Assembly (NCBI RefSeq): GCF_003386205.1
Contig: NZ_QRDY01000022.1
Coordinates: 1 to 64,000, forward strand
Length of the DNA: 64,000 bases
Source of the DNA: Cohnella lupini
Lineage (GTDB): Bacteria; Bacillota; Bacilli; Paenibacillales; Paenibacillaceae
Direction: 5' to 3'
Position 1 is the stretch's first letter. Each line of letters begins with the position of its first letter. The notes below the pieces were generated by a model. The model saw only the letters and a list, made by a program, of their open reading frames with translations. It made no database searches and was not told where the DNA came from. This document shows, in pieces, positions 36,016 to 45,055 of this stretch. The position numbers and the translations under genes are program-made.

Positions 36016-36051
36016 TTGGCATGTTACCATTGCAAATGATAATGATTATCA
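36016..36051 (+). promoter_or_regulatory. Fur-controlled promoter of the siderophore permease operon
   Basis: TGATAAT-G-ATTATCA at 36037-36051 is a perfect 7-1-7 Fur box. It overlaps the -10 element GATAAT (36038-36043), which is 16 bases from TTGGCA (36016-36021). Repression by iron-loaded Fur would block this promoter. Confidence 0.88.
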
Positions 36052-36083
36052 ATGTTCTTAGATTGTTTGCAAGGGAGATACAT

Positions 36084-37136
36084 ATGGGAGTTTCGACACA
36101 GTCAACGAATAACAAGTCCGGTTCATCGCCAGTTCATTTCAAGTCCCGTCCGGTCACGGCATTATTCGTCATTCTCGTTGGGATTGTCGGTCTCATCCTG
36201 GGATTAATCGCCTCGATTTCCGTCGGAGCAGCGGATATCAAGTTTATGACGGTATGGGAAGCGGTATTCCAGTTCGATAAGAATCTTACGCAGCATCAGA
36301 TCATTCGCGAGCTTCGCTTGCCCCGCGCGTTGGCAAGCGCTATTGTAGGGGCATCGTACGCGGTGGCGGGAGCGATCATGCAAGGAATGACGCGCAATCC
36401 GCTCGCCGATTCGGGGTTGCTCGGCATTAACGCAGGCGCGGGATTCGTCCTAGCACTTTGTTTTGCGTTCAACCCGGGAATAACCGTGCTTGGATTGATG
36501 CTGTACTGTTTCCTCGGAGCCGGAATCGGGGCGGGCATCGTATTCGGTATCGGGTCGTTATCCAGAACGGGACTTACTCCGATAAGGTTGGCGTTATCGG
36601 GAGCCGCGGTTAGCGCCTTGCTGTTAGCTTTAAGCGAAGGAATCGCCATTCATTACCGGATCGGCCGGGATCTGGCGTTCTGGTATGCCGGCGGGGTAGC
36701 GGGCATAAGGTGGTCGCAAATCTGGATTATGCTGCCTTGGGTCTTCGGAGCCATACTCGTGTCGATCATCATCTCTCGGTCCATCACGATCTTAAGCCTC
36801 GGGGATGACGTAGCCGTCAACTTGGGACAACGCACGACGTTCATCAAAGTCATCGGGTCGATAGCTGTGCTCATTCTGGCAGGTTCTTCCGTATCGGTGG
36901 CCGGTTCGATCGGATTTATCGGATTGATCATCCCTCACATGGCCAGATATTTGGTCGGCGTCGATTATCGTTGGATCATTCCTTCCTCGGCCGTTCTCGG
37001 CGGCTTGTTCGTCGTGCTTGCCGATATGGGCGCACGGATGATCAACGCGCCGACAGAAACGCCTATTGGCGTGCTAATCGCGCTTATCGGAGTACCGTTC
37101 TTCCTCTATATCGCACGCAAGAGGGGGGACAACTAG
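36084..37136 (+). CDS. Iron-siderophore ABC transporter permease (FecCD family)
   Basis: A 350-residue permease of the FecCD/BtuC type with about ten membrane helices. Typical stretches are RELRLPRALASAIVGASYAVAGAIMQGMTRNPLADSGLLGINAGAG, GLTPIRLALSGAAVSALL, and the coupling segment GSIGFIGLIIPHMARYLVG. AAGGGAGA lies before the ATG at 36084; the in-frame ATG at 36021 lies within the Fur promoter and is rejected. It will pair with the next gene product to form the membrane channel. The binding protein and ATPase are not in this operon, so they must come from elsewhere. Confidence 0.92.
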   Translation: MGVSTQSTNNKSGSSPVHFKSRPVTALFVILVGIVGLILGLIASISVGAADIKFMTVWEAVFQFDKNLTQHQIIRELRLPRALASAIVGASYAVAGAIMQGMTRNPLADSGLLGINAGAGFVLALCFAFNPGITVLGLMLYCFLGAGIGAGIVFGIGSLSRTGLTPIRLALSGAAVSALLLALSEGIAIHYRIGRDLAFWYAGGVAGIRWSQIWIMLPWVFGAILVSIIISRSITILSLGDDVAVNLGQRTTFIKVIGSIAVLILAGSSVSVAGSIGFIGLIIPHMARYLVGVDYRWIIPSSAVLGGLFVVLADMGARMINAPTETPIGVLIALIGVPFFLYIARKRGDN

Positions 37137-37138
37137 CG

Positions 37139-38167
37139 ATGGTCGAAAGCGCCAGAAACCTTTGGCAGAAGTCCCGAGGATTTACGGTCATAATCTCGCT
37201 CGTACTTCTCATTGTCCTCGTCTTATTGATCAGCATGAATACCGGCTTCATTCGCTTGACCCCATTAGAAGTCATTCGGACTTTCTTCGGCGGCGGAACC
37301 GATAAACAGCATCTGATTCTGTTCGACTTCCGCTTGCCTCGTATCGTGATTTCGATCTTGATCGGCATGGGATTAGCCGTTTCCGGGTGCATCCTGCAAG
37401 GGATAACGCGTAACGGCCTTTCGGATCCCGGTATTCTCGGCATTAACGCGGGGGCTGGACTTGCCGTTCTAACCTACATCATGTATTTTCCGACGACCAT
37501 ATCCGCTCCCGTCTTTTTCTTGCCGATGTTGGCATTCGTAGGGGCGTCGGGAACCGCAAGTCTAATTTACATGCTCTCGTTCAAGAAGAACGAAGGAGCT
37601 TCTCCAATCCGGTTAATCTTAAACGGAATCGGAATCGCGGCGGCCATCAGCGCTGCAACTGTCGCGATAACGCTTCGCTTGAGTCCGGAAAAATTCCAGT
37701 TCGTGGAACGATGGAACGCCGGAGCGATATGGGGAACGAACTGGAAGTTCGTACTTGCCTTGCTGCCGTGGATTCTTATTCTCATTCCTTATTCATTCTA
37801 TAAGTCGCGCACGTTAGACGTACTCAACCTCGGCGAACAATTAGCTGCAGGCTTAGGCGCGAAGGTCGAGGGGGAACGTCTTCGATTGCTGGCCGTGGCT
37901 GTCGCGCTTGCGGGAGCATGCGTCGCGGTAAGCGGGGGAATATCGTTCGTCGGCTTGATTGCTCCCCATCTCGCGCGAAGATTAGTCGGCTCTAAGCATC
38001 AGATCCTGCTTCCGACATCCGCTTTGGCCGGAGGGTTGCTCGTCATTATATCCGATACCATAGGGAGGGTTGCCTTTCAACCCTCGGAAATTCCGACGGG
38101 TCTTGTCATAGCCGTAATCGGAGCGCCATATTTCCTTTATCTGCTTGCGCGGTCAAAAGAAAAGTAG
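37139..38167 (+). CDS. Iron-siderophore ABC transporter permease (FecCD family)
   Basis: A 342-residue second FecCD permease, starting two bases after the first (GAGGGGGG upstream). It shows FDFRLPRIVISILIGMGLAVSGCILQGITRNGLSDPGILGINAGAG and GGISFVGLIAPHLARRLVGSKHQ, the coupling helix that meets the ATPase. With its partner it forms a heterodimeric channel for an iron-loaded siderophore, as in FhuB/FhuG or YfiZ/YfhA. Expression is expected to be iron-repressed through the Fur box upstream. Confidence 0.92.
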   Translation: MVESARNLWQKSRGFTVIISLVLLIVLVLLISMNTGFIRLTPLEVIRTFFGGGTDKQHLILFDFRLPRIVISILIGMGLAVSGCILQGITRNGLSDPGILGINAGAGLAVLTYIMYFPTTISAPVFFLPMLAFVGASGTASLIYMLSFKKNEGASPIRLILNGIGIAAAISAATVAITLRLSPEKFQFVERWNAGAIWGTNWKFVLALLPWILILIPYSFYKSRTLDVLNLGEQLAAGLGAKVEGERLRLLAVAVALAGACVAVSGGISFVGLIAPHLARRLVGSKHQILLPTSALAGGLLVIISDTIGRVAFQPSEIPTGLVIAVIGAPYFLYLLARSKEK

Positions 38168-38178
38168 GAGGAATCGGA

Positions 38179-38571
38179 ATGGATGAAACGGAGTATTCGC
38201 TTGGAGTCGCAACGCCCGTCTTAAGAATAATGGATGAACCCAAGGCAAGAGAGTTTTACGTGGATTTTCTCGGCTATCGGATAGATTGGGAGCATCGGTT
38301 CGAAGAAGATATGCCTCTCTATATGCAGATTTCTCAAGGGAGCAGCGTACTTCACCTCTCCGAGCATTATGGCGACAGCATGCCCGGAGCGGCACTGCGC
38401 ATAGAAATACGCAATATTCAGGCTTACCATAAGTTTCTGAGCGAGAAGAAATACAAATACGCCAGACCGGGTGTCGAACAAGCCTTCGGTTCCGATGAGA
38501 TTCGCATAACAGATCCGTTCGGAAATCGCATCACGTTCTACGAGAGAGTGGCCGAAGCCGGAGAATCATGA
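38179..38571 (+). CDS. Glyoxalase/bleomycin-resistance (VOC) superfamily protein
   Basis: A 130-residue VOC-fold protein: TPVLRIMDEPKAREFYVDFLGYRIDWEHRFEEDMPLYMQIS, VLHLSEHYGDSMPGAA and the C-terminal ITDPFGNRITFYER. It resembles the bleomycin-resistance-like group, but whether it binds a drug, a siderophore or a metabolite is unknown. It lies 11 bases after the second permease gene with a strong TAGGAGG and so belongs to the Fur operon by position. Confidence 0.85.
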   Translation: MDETEYSLGVATPVLRIMDEPKAREFYVDFLGYRIDWEHRFEEDMPLYMQISQGSSVLHLSEHYGDSMPGAALRIEIRNIQAYHKFLSEKKYKYARPGVEQAFGSDEIRITDPFGNRITFYERVAEAGES

Positions 38572-38572
38572 G

Positions 38573-38914
38573 TTAGTTCTGGGTTTCTTGAAAATGGACG
38601 GAGATGATGCGGTCGTTCGCGGTATAGAATCGTATGCTAACTCGAACGCCGTATTCTCGGCTGCCGTCCTTAAGCCACAACTTAAAGGTTTCTTCCGCGA
38701 TATCTTCGGAAACCTGCTTGCGGCCAACATGCAAGTAATCGATAATGCTGGCGCGATATTTAGCTTTCGTCCGTTCCATGGCGATAATTCCCCATTTGGC
38801 ATACTCAGGTGCTTTGGCAATCGTGGTCGAAAGGGGAAATGCGCAGGGAACGACTCCGGACACCGCGCTGACTATCACTGCTAGGATCAATGCACGTAAA
38901 GCCTTTTTAGTCAT
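38573..38914 (-). CDS. Exported DUF3889 (YqzG-like) protein
   Basis: A 113-residue protein with a Sec signal peptide (TKKALRALILAVIVSAVSG…) and a single small domain: YAKWGIIAMERTKAKYRASIIDYLHVGRKQV…EETFKLWLKDGSREYGVRVSIRF. These marks match the DUF3889 family of Bacillales (YqzG-like), whose role is unknown. Its stop codon lies one base from the end of the convergent VOC gene, with no terminator between. The ribosome binding site is weak (CGGTG). Confidence 0.8.
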   Translation of the reverse strand: MTKKALRALILAVIVSAVSGVVPCAFPLSTTIAKAPEYAKWGIIAMERTKAKYRASIIDYLHVGRKQVSEDIAEETFKLWLKDGSREYGVRVSIRFYTANDRIISVHFQETQN

Positions 38915-39024
38915 AACGTCGACACCGTCGCTTTCTCCGGTAAAGTTTCTACAGTCCTGCTCTCGCTGGTTATTCTGACCTTAAGATCGGTTATTATGCC
39001 AACGATTCCATTAGTGAATATATT

Positions 39025-39056
39025 GAAAGCGAGGGGGCGGTGGCCACCTCGCTTTC
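39025..39056 (-). terminator. Possible terminator of fumC
   Basis: GAAAGCGAGG / CCTCGCTTTC is a perfect 10-bp stem eight bases after the fumC stop. The following minus-strand sequence is not T-rich, so strength is uncertain. Confidence 0.45.
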
Positions 39057-39063
39057 GTATTAG

Positions 39064-40449
39064 TTATCGGGGACTGATCATATTCTCAGGGCGTACGATT
39101 TTGTCGAACTGCTCCTCCGTTAACAATCCGCTTTGCATCGCAGCTTCTTTAAGAGTGAGGCCTTTACTATGCGCGGTCTTCGCGATCGAAGCCGCATTCT
39201 CGTATCCGATATGGGGATTAAGCGCGGTAACGAGCATTAACGATCGTTCCAAATGCCCTTGAATGACGGATGTGTTCGCTTCGATGCCGATCGCGCAGTG
39301 ATCGTTCCAAGAGTGAATGGCGTCGGACAACAGCTGGGCCGACTGCAGAAAGTTGTAAATAATAACAGGCTTAAAGACATTCAATTCGAAGTTTCCTTGG
39401 CTAGCGGCGATTCCGATCGTGACGTCGTTACCCATAACCTGCGCCACGACCATCGTCAGCGCTTCCGACTGGGTAGGGTTAACTTTGCCGGGCATGATGG
39501 AGCTGCCGGGCTCGTTGGCCGGAATGGTAATTTCCCCGATTCCGCTTCGAGGTCCGCTCGCCAGCCATCTGACGTCGTTGGCGATCTTCATTAAATCGAC
39601 GGCAAGCGCCTTAAGCGCTCCATGGACATGTACGATCTCGTCATGACTCGTAAGCGCGTGGAACTTATTGGACGCAGACAGGAACTTTTTCCCGCTTAGC
39701 TCGCTCAGCTTCGCCGCGACATTATCACCGAATTGAGGGTGGGCGTTAATTCCCGTTCCGACGGCCGTCCCGCCGATCGCGAGCTCCCGAAGGTATTCGG
39801 AGCTATCTTGGATCATGCGATCGGTTTTGTCGAGCATCCTCACCCAGCCGCTCATCTCCTGACCGAGCGTAAGCGGAGTGGCATCCTGCAAATGCGTGCG
39901 TCCGATCTTGATGACATTCGCGAATTCATTGCTCTTGAGCTCCAGAGTTTGCTTTAATTTTCGAATGGAGGGAAGTACTTTATCTTCGATTGCCAGTAAC
40001 GCCGAAACGTGCATGGCAGTCGGGAACGTGTCATTCGAGCTCTGGGATTGATTGACGTCATCGTTCGGATGTATGCGTTGTTCGATCCCTTTATCAGTCA
40101 ATAGCTGATTGGCGCGATGGGCTATGACTTCGTTCACGTTCATGTTGGATTGCGTTCCGCTGCCAGTTTGCCATACGGCAAGAGGGAAGTGTTCATCCCA
40201 TGATCCAATAATGACTTCATCCGCTGCCGCGATGATCGCGCTCGCCTTAACTTCATCCAACTTACCGAGCTCTTGGTTAACGATTGCCGCGCTTTTCTTC
40301 AACAGAGCGAAAACTCGTATGAGCTCAATCGGCATCTTCTCGTTGCCGATTTTGAAATTCGACAGGCTTCGCTGCGTTTGCGCGCCCCATAATTTATGAG
40401 CGGGGACCTGAACTTCACCAAGCGAGTCTTTCTCGATCCGATAATCCAT
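39064..40449 (-). CDS. fumC: Class II fumarate hydratase
   Basis: A 461-residue class II fumarase of the aspartase/fumarase superfamily. [38 protein letters not shown], the TH motif ([14 protein letters not shown]) and the signature [16 protein letters not shown] are all intact, and the length matches FumC/CitG. It hydrates fumarate to L-malate in the citric acid cycle without an iron-sulfur cluster. The ATG at 40449 is preferred to the GTG at 40455 because GAGGT then sits at a proper distance. Confidence 0.95.
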   Translation of the reverse strand: MDYRIEKDSLGEVQVPAHKLWGAQTQRSLSNFKIGNEKMPIELIRVFALLKKSAAIVNQELGKLDEVKASAIIAAADEVIIGSWDEHFPLAVWQTGSGTQSNMNVNEVIAHRANQLLTDKGIEQRIHPNDDVNQSQSSNDTFPTAMHVSALLAIEDKVLPSIRKLKQTLELKSNEFANVIKIGRTHLQDATPLTLGQEMSGWVRMLDKTDRMIQDSSEYLRELAIGGTAVGTGINAHPQFGDNVAAKLSELSGKKFLSASNKFHALTSHDEIVHVHGALKALAVDLMKIANDVRWLASGPRSGIGEITIPANEPGSSIMPGKVNPTQSEALTMVVAQVMGNDVTIGIAASQGNFELNVFKPVIIYNFLQSAQLLSDAIHSWNDHCAIGIEANTSVIQGHLERSLMLVTALNPHIGYENAASIAKTAHSKGLTLKEAAMQSGLLTEEQFDKIVRPENMISPR

Positions 40450-40540
40450 GGGCACACCTCATTATCATATATTGTTTGGCGAAGACGTTATACGTAGCAT
40501 CCATCTTACCTTATAAAATTAAACCTATCCGCGCAATAAG

Positions 40541-40570
40541 TAAAACCACTCCGACGAGGGAGTGGTTTTA
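40541..40570. terminator. Terminator of xerS
   Basis: AAACCACTCC / GGAGTGGTTT is a perfect 10-bp stem with loop GACGAG; both strands have flanking T-rich tails (minus strand TTTTACTT). It overlaps the region just after the xerS stop. Confidence 0.82.
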
Positions 40571-40572
40571 TG

Positions 40573-41664
40573 TTAGGAAATACTCTCTTCTTTGCGCCGA
40601 TCAATGGCTTCCGCCATCGTTTTGTCGGTCAGATGCGCATAGATCTGAGTCGTTTCCGGTGAAGCATGGCCGAGCTGCTCTTGCGTCTTGTACAGATCGT
40701 TGCTTAAGTAATAGTCGGTTGCAAAGGAGTGCCGGAGTTTATGTACCGATAGATAAGGTTTGCCGAAGCGTCTTGCGTATTTCATCACCATTTCCTGAAT
40801 GGCGCGTTTCGTCATTCGGGATCCTTCTTTCTTCCCGTTGGCGATAGCCAAGAATAGCGCCTTCTCCTTCTTCGGAGACTTATATCTCGAATCTCGTTGC
40901 TTCAGGTATTCTTCCAGATCGCCTACCGCGTCCTGACGGAAGTAGACGGGAGTCTTGAAGGTATCGTCATTTTTCCCCTTACGGTAGACGTAGACCAATC
41001 GTTTCTTGAAGTCCATATCATCCGTATTCAGATTCACGAGCTCGGACACGCGGAGACCTGAATTCAGGATCAGGCTCACAATGCAGCAATCGCGCGTACG
41101 ATTAAGATCATGAGAGTAGATCGCCTGTTTGTTCGCGGCAACATCATGGGCATAATCTTGTTTAATGTAGTTAATGAATTCGATGATCTCTTGCTCTTGA
41201 AGAAGCTTGCCTTCCAGCTTGGCAGCGGTATCCTTGGGCTTCTGCGTCCGTTTGATCGAGACTTTAGCCATAACGTTACGCTTCAGCAAAGGATAGAAAT
41301 CTTCATCTTCGGCAATCTGGCTTAAATAGTGGAATAAGGATCGAAGAGAAGACAGCTTACGGGAAATCGTCGTCTTCGTGTTCGCGTTGTCCCGCTTCGT
41401 AGCGAGGAACATCCTGTAATTATCGACGCTGTCCATATGAAGACGTTCCAAGTCCTCAATAGGGATTTCCTTCATCGTCGCTCCTGAAGTTAAACCCTCG
41501 GCCATAAACCAAGAGAAGAACGTTTCATAATCGCGAACGTATTCCAGCAAGGAGGAAGGAGAGAGATCTGGAAGCTTATAATTGACGAACTTCTCGACGT
41601 ACCACGGCATTCTCGGAATTCTTTGGTCGAGATCTTCACGGTCTTTCTTCTTCTGCAAGTTCAC
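40573..41664 (-). CDS. xerS: Tyrosine recombinase, XerS type
   Basis: A 363-residue tyrosine recombinase. An N-terminal SAM-like core-binding domain (about 20-130) precedes the catalytic domain, where the active residues are visible: Arg in SGLRVSELVNL, Lys in YRKGKNDD, HKLRH, the His of LGHASPETTQ and Tyr in IYAHLT. Length and layout are those of XerS, the single-protein resolver of chromosome dimers in streptococci that is also common in Bacillales. I looked for an unconventional dif site next to it and found none. The start is GTG with GAGGGAT upstream. Confidence 0.9.
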   Translation of the reverse strand: MNLQKKKDREDLDQRIPRMPWYVEKFVNYKLPDLSPSSLLEYVRDYETFFSWFMAEGLTSGATMKEIPIEDLERLHMDSVDNYRMFLATKRDNANTKTTISRKLSSLRSLFHYLSQIAEDEDFYPLLKRNVMAKVSIKRTQKPKDTAAKLEGKLLQEQEIIEFINYIKQDYAHDVAANKQAIYSHDLNRTRDCCIVSLILNSGLRVSELVNLNTDDMDFKKRLVYVYRKGKNDDTFKTPVYFRQDAVGDLEEYLKQRDSRYKSPKKEKALFLAIANGKKEGSRMTKRAIQEMVMKYARRFGKPYLSVHKLRHSFATDYYLSNDLYKTQEQLGHASPETTQIYAHLTDKTMAEAIDRRKEESIS

Positions 41665-41797
41665 GGAGATCCCTCATTCCCAAGCGATTTCTACGACAAG
41701 TATAACAAAAATTAACGAAGATATCAGGTTTCGCGACAACCGCGGTTCATACGCCACAAGAACGTCATGAAGTTCATTTCGTTTCGCTAATCTCATT

Positions 41798-41806
41798 TGA
41801 TACAAT
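41798..41806 (+). promoter_or_regulatory. Extended -10 promoter before the small membrane protein
   Basis: TGATACAAT at 41798-41806 is a good extended -10 element 47 bases before the start codon at 41853. Confidence 0.45.
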
Positions 41807-41852
41807 AGGCATATTGGATCATGTTCCTGAGTTAATCGAAGGAGGAGAAGCC

Positions 41853-42125
41853 ATGCAGGGACCAGGTTACGTCTTCGCTTGGATCGTCCTGCTGCTCATA
41901 CCGGCGCTCGCCGTTCGACGAAGGCGGTGGTGGCCGCTCGCGGTGTACGCGGTCGGATTTCTCATATTTCTCTACGCCATAAGGAAAGAGAACGGCGAAT
42001 GGAATGATCTTGCCGATTTTGCTACTCTCATCGTCATCGTTATTCCGATATACATCATTGCTTCCATTCTGTGGGTTACGTTAAGCATCATTGACCATAA
42101 TCGCAAGAAGACAGGAAAGCACTAA
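41853..42125 (+). CDS. Small three-helix membrane protein of unknown function
   Basis: A 90-residue protein with three predicted membrane helices (about 7-20, 27-42 and 55-80) separated by basic (RRRRWW) and acidic loops and ending in a His/Lys-rich tail. No family is recognised. AAGGAGGAG lies 7-10 bases before the ATG. It lies 53 bases before the nos gene, on the same strand, but an AT-rich gap with a likely start signal separates them, so co-transcription is uncertain. Confidence 0.7.
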   Translation: MQGPGYVFAWIVLLLIPALAVRRRRWWPLAVYAVGFLIFLYAIRKENGEWNDLADFATLIVIVIPIYIIASILWVTLSIIDHNRKKTGKH

Positions 42126-42178
42126 TATAAACATAACAATTATTATGTAAACATCATGAATGCAACGGAGTGCTAATA

Positions 42179-43282
42179 ATGATTAATGCCATTAAACAAG
42201 ATTCGATCGTGGACCGCGAAGCGCTGGATTTCATCGAATTATTCTATCGGGAGACCGGGCGTCCCAAAGAAGAACGCGACGGAAGAATAGCGGAGGTTCA
42301 AGCTCTCCTGAGTGAGTTCGGTACTTACGAGCATACGGTGGAGGAGTTAACCTTTGGAGCAAAAGTGGCTTGGCGGAATAACAGTCGTTGTATCGGAAGG
42401 TTATTCTGGGAGTCGCTGGATGTCAAAGACGAAAGAGCGGCCGATTCGGAAGCATCCGTCGCCGAGGCTTTATTCAGACATATCGCCTTCGCAACGAACG
42501 GCGGACGGATTCGTCCGACCATAACCGTATTCGCTCCCCCGCAAGCGAACGGAAAATCCGTCCGAATCTGGAATCATCAACTCATCCGTTACGCAGGTTA
42601 CAAGTCGGTTAACGCTGTCGTCGGGGATCCGGCTTCGGTCGATTTCACCGAACAATGCATGAAGCTTGGATGGCAGGGGCAAGGAACGAAGTATGATATC
42701 TTGCCTCTCGTCATTCAGGTTGACGGCAATCCGCCCAAGTGGTTCGACATACCGGAGTCTTACATTAAAGAAGTGAATATCGTGCACCCGAGTATCGAAG
42801 AATTCGCTTCCTTGAATCTGAAATGGTATGCCGTCCCGATGATCTCGGATATGATTCTTGATATCGGAGGAATTCGATACACGGCCGCGCCGTTCAACGG
42901 CTGGTACATGGGGACGGAAATCGGATCGCGGAACCTGGCGGATACCGATCGTTACGACGAATTGCCGGCAATAGCCGACCTTCTCGGGTTAGATCGTACA
43001 ACGAATACGTCCTTATGGAAGGATCGGGCATTGTTGGAACTGAACACCGCGGTTCTGCATGCTTTCAAATCGAACGGCGTCAGCATTGTCGACCACCACA
43101 CGGCGGCTGAACAGTTCATGCGGTTCTCTAAGCGCGAACAGGATAACGGCCGCGAAGTGAACGCGCGATGGTCGTGGTTAATCCCGCCGATGTCGCCGGC
43201 AGCTACTCCTATCTGGCATCAAAGCAACATGACGGAAAGAGCCGTCAAGCCCGACTATACGGCTCAACCTCGTCCTTACTAA
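42179..43282 (+). CDS. nos: Bacterial nitric oxide synthase, oxygenase domain
   Basis: A 367-residue NOS oxygenase without a reductase domain, the usual bacterial form. The heme-thiolate cysteine is Cys71 in AWRNNSRCIGR; the substrate Glu lies in GWYMGTEIGSRNL, and WSWLIPP near the C-terminus belongs to the pterin/dimer region. It makes nitric oxide and citrulline from arginine using electrons from cellular flavodoxins, and in Bacillus NO protects against oxidative stress and some antibiotics. The ATG at 42179 has ACGGAG 9 bases upstream; a GTG at 42170 is in frame but too close to it. Confidence 0.95.
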   Translation: MINAIKQDSIVDREALDFIELFYRETGRPKEERDGRIAEVQALLSEFGTYEHTVEELTFGAKVAWRNNSRCIGRLFWESLDVKDERAADSEASVAEALFRHIAFATNGGRIRPTITVFAPPQANGKSVRIWNHQLIRYAGYKSVNAVVGDPASVDFTEQCMKLGWQGQGTKYDILPLVIQVDGNPPKWFDIPESYIKEVNIVHPSIEEFASLNLKWYAVPMISDMILDIGGIRYTAAPFNGWYMGTEIGSRNLADTDRYDELPAIADLLGLDRTTNTSLWKDRALLELNTAVLHAFKSNGVSIVDHHTAAEQFMRFSKREQDNGREVNARWSWLIPPMSPAATPIWHQSNMTERAVKPDYTAQPRPY

Positions 43283-43318
43283 ATAAATTTAATTCTCAAT
43301 TGGAGGTCACATAAGAAG

Positions 43319-43621
43319 ATGGCCATTATTCAAGTGACGATAGTACCATTGGGTACCGGATCGACAAGCCTTGGCGAGTATGTCGCCAAGGTTCATCAAA
43401 TACTCCTTCAAGCGGAAGACAGGATCAAATTCCAGATGACCCCCATGAGCACGATTATCGAAGGAGAATTGGACGAGCTTCTGGCGGTTGTACGGCAGAT
43501 GCACGAAGTCCCGTTCGAACACGGCGCCATGCGAGTGTCCACCTCGATTACGATCGACGATCGCAGGGACAAGCACGGGACAATGGAGCAGAAGCTCCGT
43601 TCGGTCGAAGAGAAGTTATAA
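43319..43621 (+). CDS. MTH1187/YqgV-type thiamine-binding protein
   Basis: A 100-residue UPF0045 (PF01910-type) protein: VTIVPLGTGSTSLGEYVAKVHQIL, FQMTPMSTIIEGELDELLAVVRQMHE, and the C-terminal RVSTSITIDDRRDK. These small ferredoxin-fold proteins form tetramers that bind thiamine or its pyrimidine part. It lies 36 bases after nos with TGGAGGT upstream and might be co-transcribed with it, though no functional link is known. Confidence 0.85.
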   Translation: MAIIQVTIVPLGTGSTSLGEYVAKVHQILLQAEDRIKFQMTPMSTIIEGELDELLAVVRQMHEVPFEHGAMRVSTSITIDDRRDKHGTMEQKLRSVEEKL

Positions 43622-43636
43622 TTCGAGACTATTATT

Positions 43637-44185
43637 TTACGCGATCAAAGCGTTTCGAGATTTGTTTATGTAATCCGAGACCGTCCCCCTGTAAATCTCG
43701 TTTAAAGATAAGGATGACCCGATGTCGCCGGGCGTCACGAAATAAGAGGGTTTTCCTATCGCGTCATAACCGGTTTTCTCAAGAACGGAAGCGACGAATT
43801 GGGAGCAGAAATACGCGTTCTCTCTTGGAAACCTCTTTTTCAGCAATATGCCGAATAGACCAATTAGATCATATTTATAACGATCCTTATTCGTCATCAT
43901 TTCGGATACGTGTCCATGCATCGCGGCATAATTTTGATCTCCTACATAATACCGGTATATCGCGCAGTTCGCATGATTGTAAAACGGATCCAGGAAATTT
44001 TCTTGGATTAAGCCGCCTGTGAACGGGTTGCTGACTTTCTTCCTCCCAAAGCTGTATACTTCCTTTAGCTCGCAGTCGAAGGAAATGGAGGCGTGGTTAA
44101 GAGGCTCTTTGGTAAACCATTTGATGGTTTCGCTAAAAACGGTTCCCGTGCCAGTCAGAACAATGTAGACGAAATCGCGGTTCAT
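43637..44185 (-). CDS. Permuted papain-fold (YiiX/NlpC-P60-like) cysteine hydrolase
   Basis: A 182-residue protein with the circularly permuted papain-like layout: the conserved His comes first (LNHASISFD, near residue 31) and the catalytic Cys later (ENAYFCSQFVASVLEKTG, near 127). A GTGTVFSETIKWFT stretch opens the fold. Relatives such as YiiX hydrolyse amide or lipid acyl bonds, often at the cell surface, but no signal peptide is evident here. AAAGGAG is somewhat far from the ATG (about 13 bases). It converges with the thiamine-binding gene. Confidence 0.72.
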   Translation of the reverse strand: MNRDFVYIVLTGTGTVFSETIKWFTKEPLNHASISFDCELKEVYSFGRKKVSNPFTGGLIQENFLDPFYNHANCAIYRYYVGDQNYAAMHGHVSEMMTNKDRYKYDLIGLFGILLKKRFPRENAYFCSQFVASVLEKTGYDAIGKPSYFVTPGDIGSSLSLNEIYRGTVSDYINKSRNALIA

Positions 44186-44350
44186 AATGGAATGCAGCTC
44201 CTTTCAAGGACGCTCGGTTGATTATCGTTAATTTCATGTTAAAGGAATTCGACTGTTAGCAGAACGCCCTTAGGTAGAGTCGCTTTCTATGACGAAAGGC
44301 CAATTCTAGCCTCGACTTGAGGCGGGATACGATTCGAAAGGAGGATTACT

Positions 44351-45052
44351 GTGCAACGGATTATGATTTGCGAGGACGATCCGAAGCTTGCGGCCATTCT
44401 GAAATCGAACATCGAGAAAAACGGTTACGAGTCCGGCGTCGTGGTTGATTTCGATCGCGTGCTGGATTTTTTCCAATCGTACGATCCCCATCTCGTATTG
44501 ATGGACGTGAACTTACCGAAGTACGACGGGTTCTATTGGTGCAGGCAAATACGGGCGATTTCCAAGTGTCAGATCTTGTTCATCTCCGCTAGGTCGGGAG
44601 AAATGGATCAAGTCATGGCTCTAGAGTATGGCGCGGACGATTACATAACCAAACCGTTTCACCTGGAAGTCGTCATGGCTAAAATTCGTAGCCAATTGAG
44701 GAGAGCCTTCGGGGAATACGCTCGAAATACGGAAGAACGGATCGTGGAGAAAGATGGGTTAATCGTGTATCCGGAGAGGTTGGAGCTCGAGATCAATGGC
44801 AATCGCGCGTTGCTTACCAAGAAGGAAGCCGTATTGCTGGAAACCCTCATTCAGCAACATCCGCGAGTCGTCAATCGAGAAGACTTATTGGACAAGCTAT
44901 GGGATGATCAGGCATTCGTAGACGAGAACACCTTAAACGTGAATATCACCCGATTACGGAAGAAGCTCCAAGAGGTCGGCATCGACGATGCGGTCGAGAC
45001 CGCAAGGGGAGCCGGATACAGATTGCGAATATCCTGGCTTGGCAAGGAGTAA
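44351..45052 (+). CDS. bceR: Bce-type response regulator
   Basis: A 233-residue OmpR-family regulator: ICEDDPKLAAIL, acceptor Asp in LVLMDVNLPKYDGF, KPFHLEVVMAKI, and a winged helix with LLDKLWDDQAFVDENTLNVNITRLRKKL. The NLPxYDGFYWCRQIR pattern is that of BceR/GraR regulators of antimicrobial-peptide resistance. The start is GTG with AAAGGAGGATT. It forms one unit with the next three genes, like bceRSAB of B. subtilis. The symbol denotes family resemblance, not a proven bacitracin role. Confidence 0.88.
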   Translation: MQRIMICEDDPKLAAILKSNIEKNGYESGVVVDFDRVLDFFQSYDPHLVLMDVNLPKYDGFYWCRQIRAISKCQILFISARSGEMDQVMALEYGADDYITKPFHLEVVMAKIRSQLRRAFGEYARNTEERIVEKDGLIVYPERLELEINGNRALLTKKEAVLLETLIQQHPRVVNREDLLDKLWDDQAFVDENTLNVNITRLRKKLQEVGIDDAVETARGAGYRLRISWLGKE

Positions 45053-45055
45053 TTC

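Noticed and set aside
41665-41797. An unconventional dif site next to xerS
   Set aside because: Streptococcal XerS genes have their site nearby, but no 28-31-base half-palindromic element resembling it was found here.
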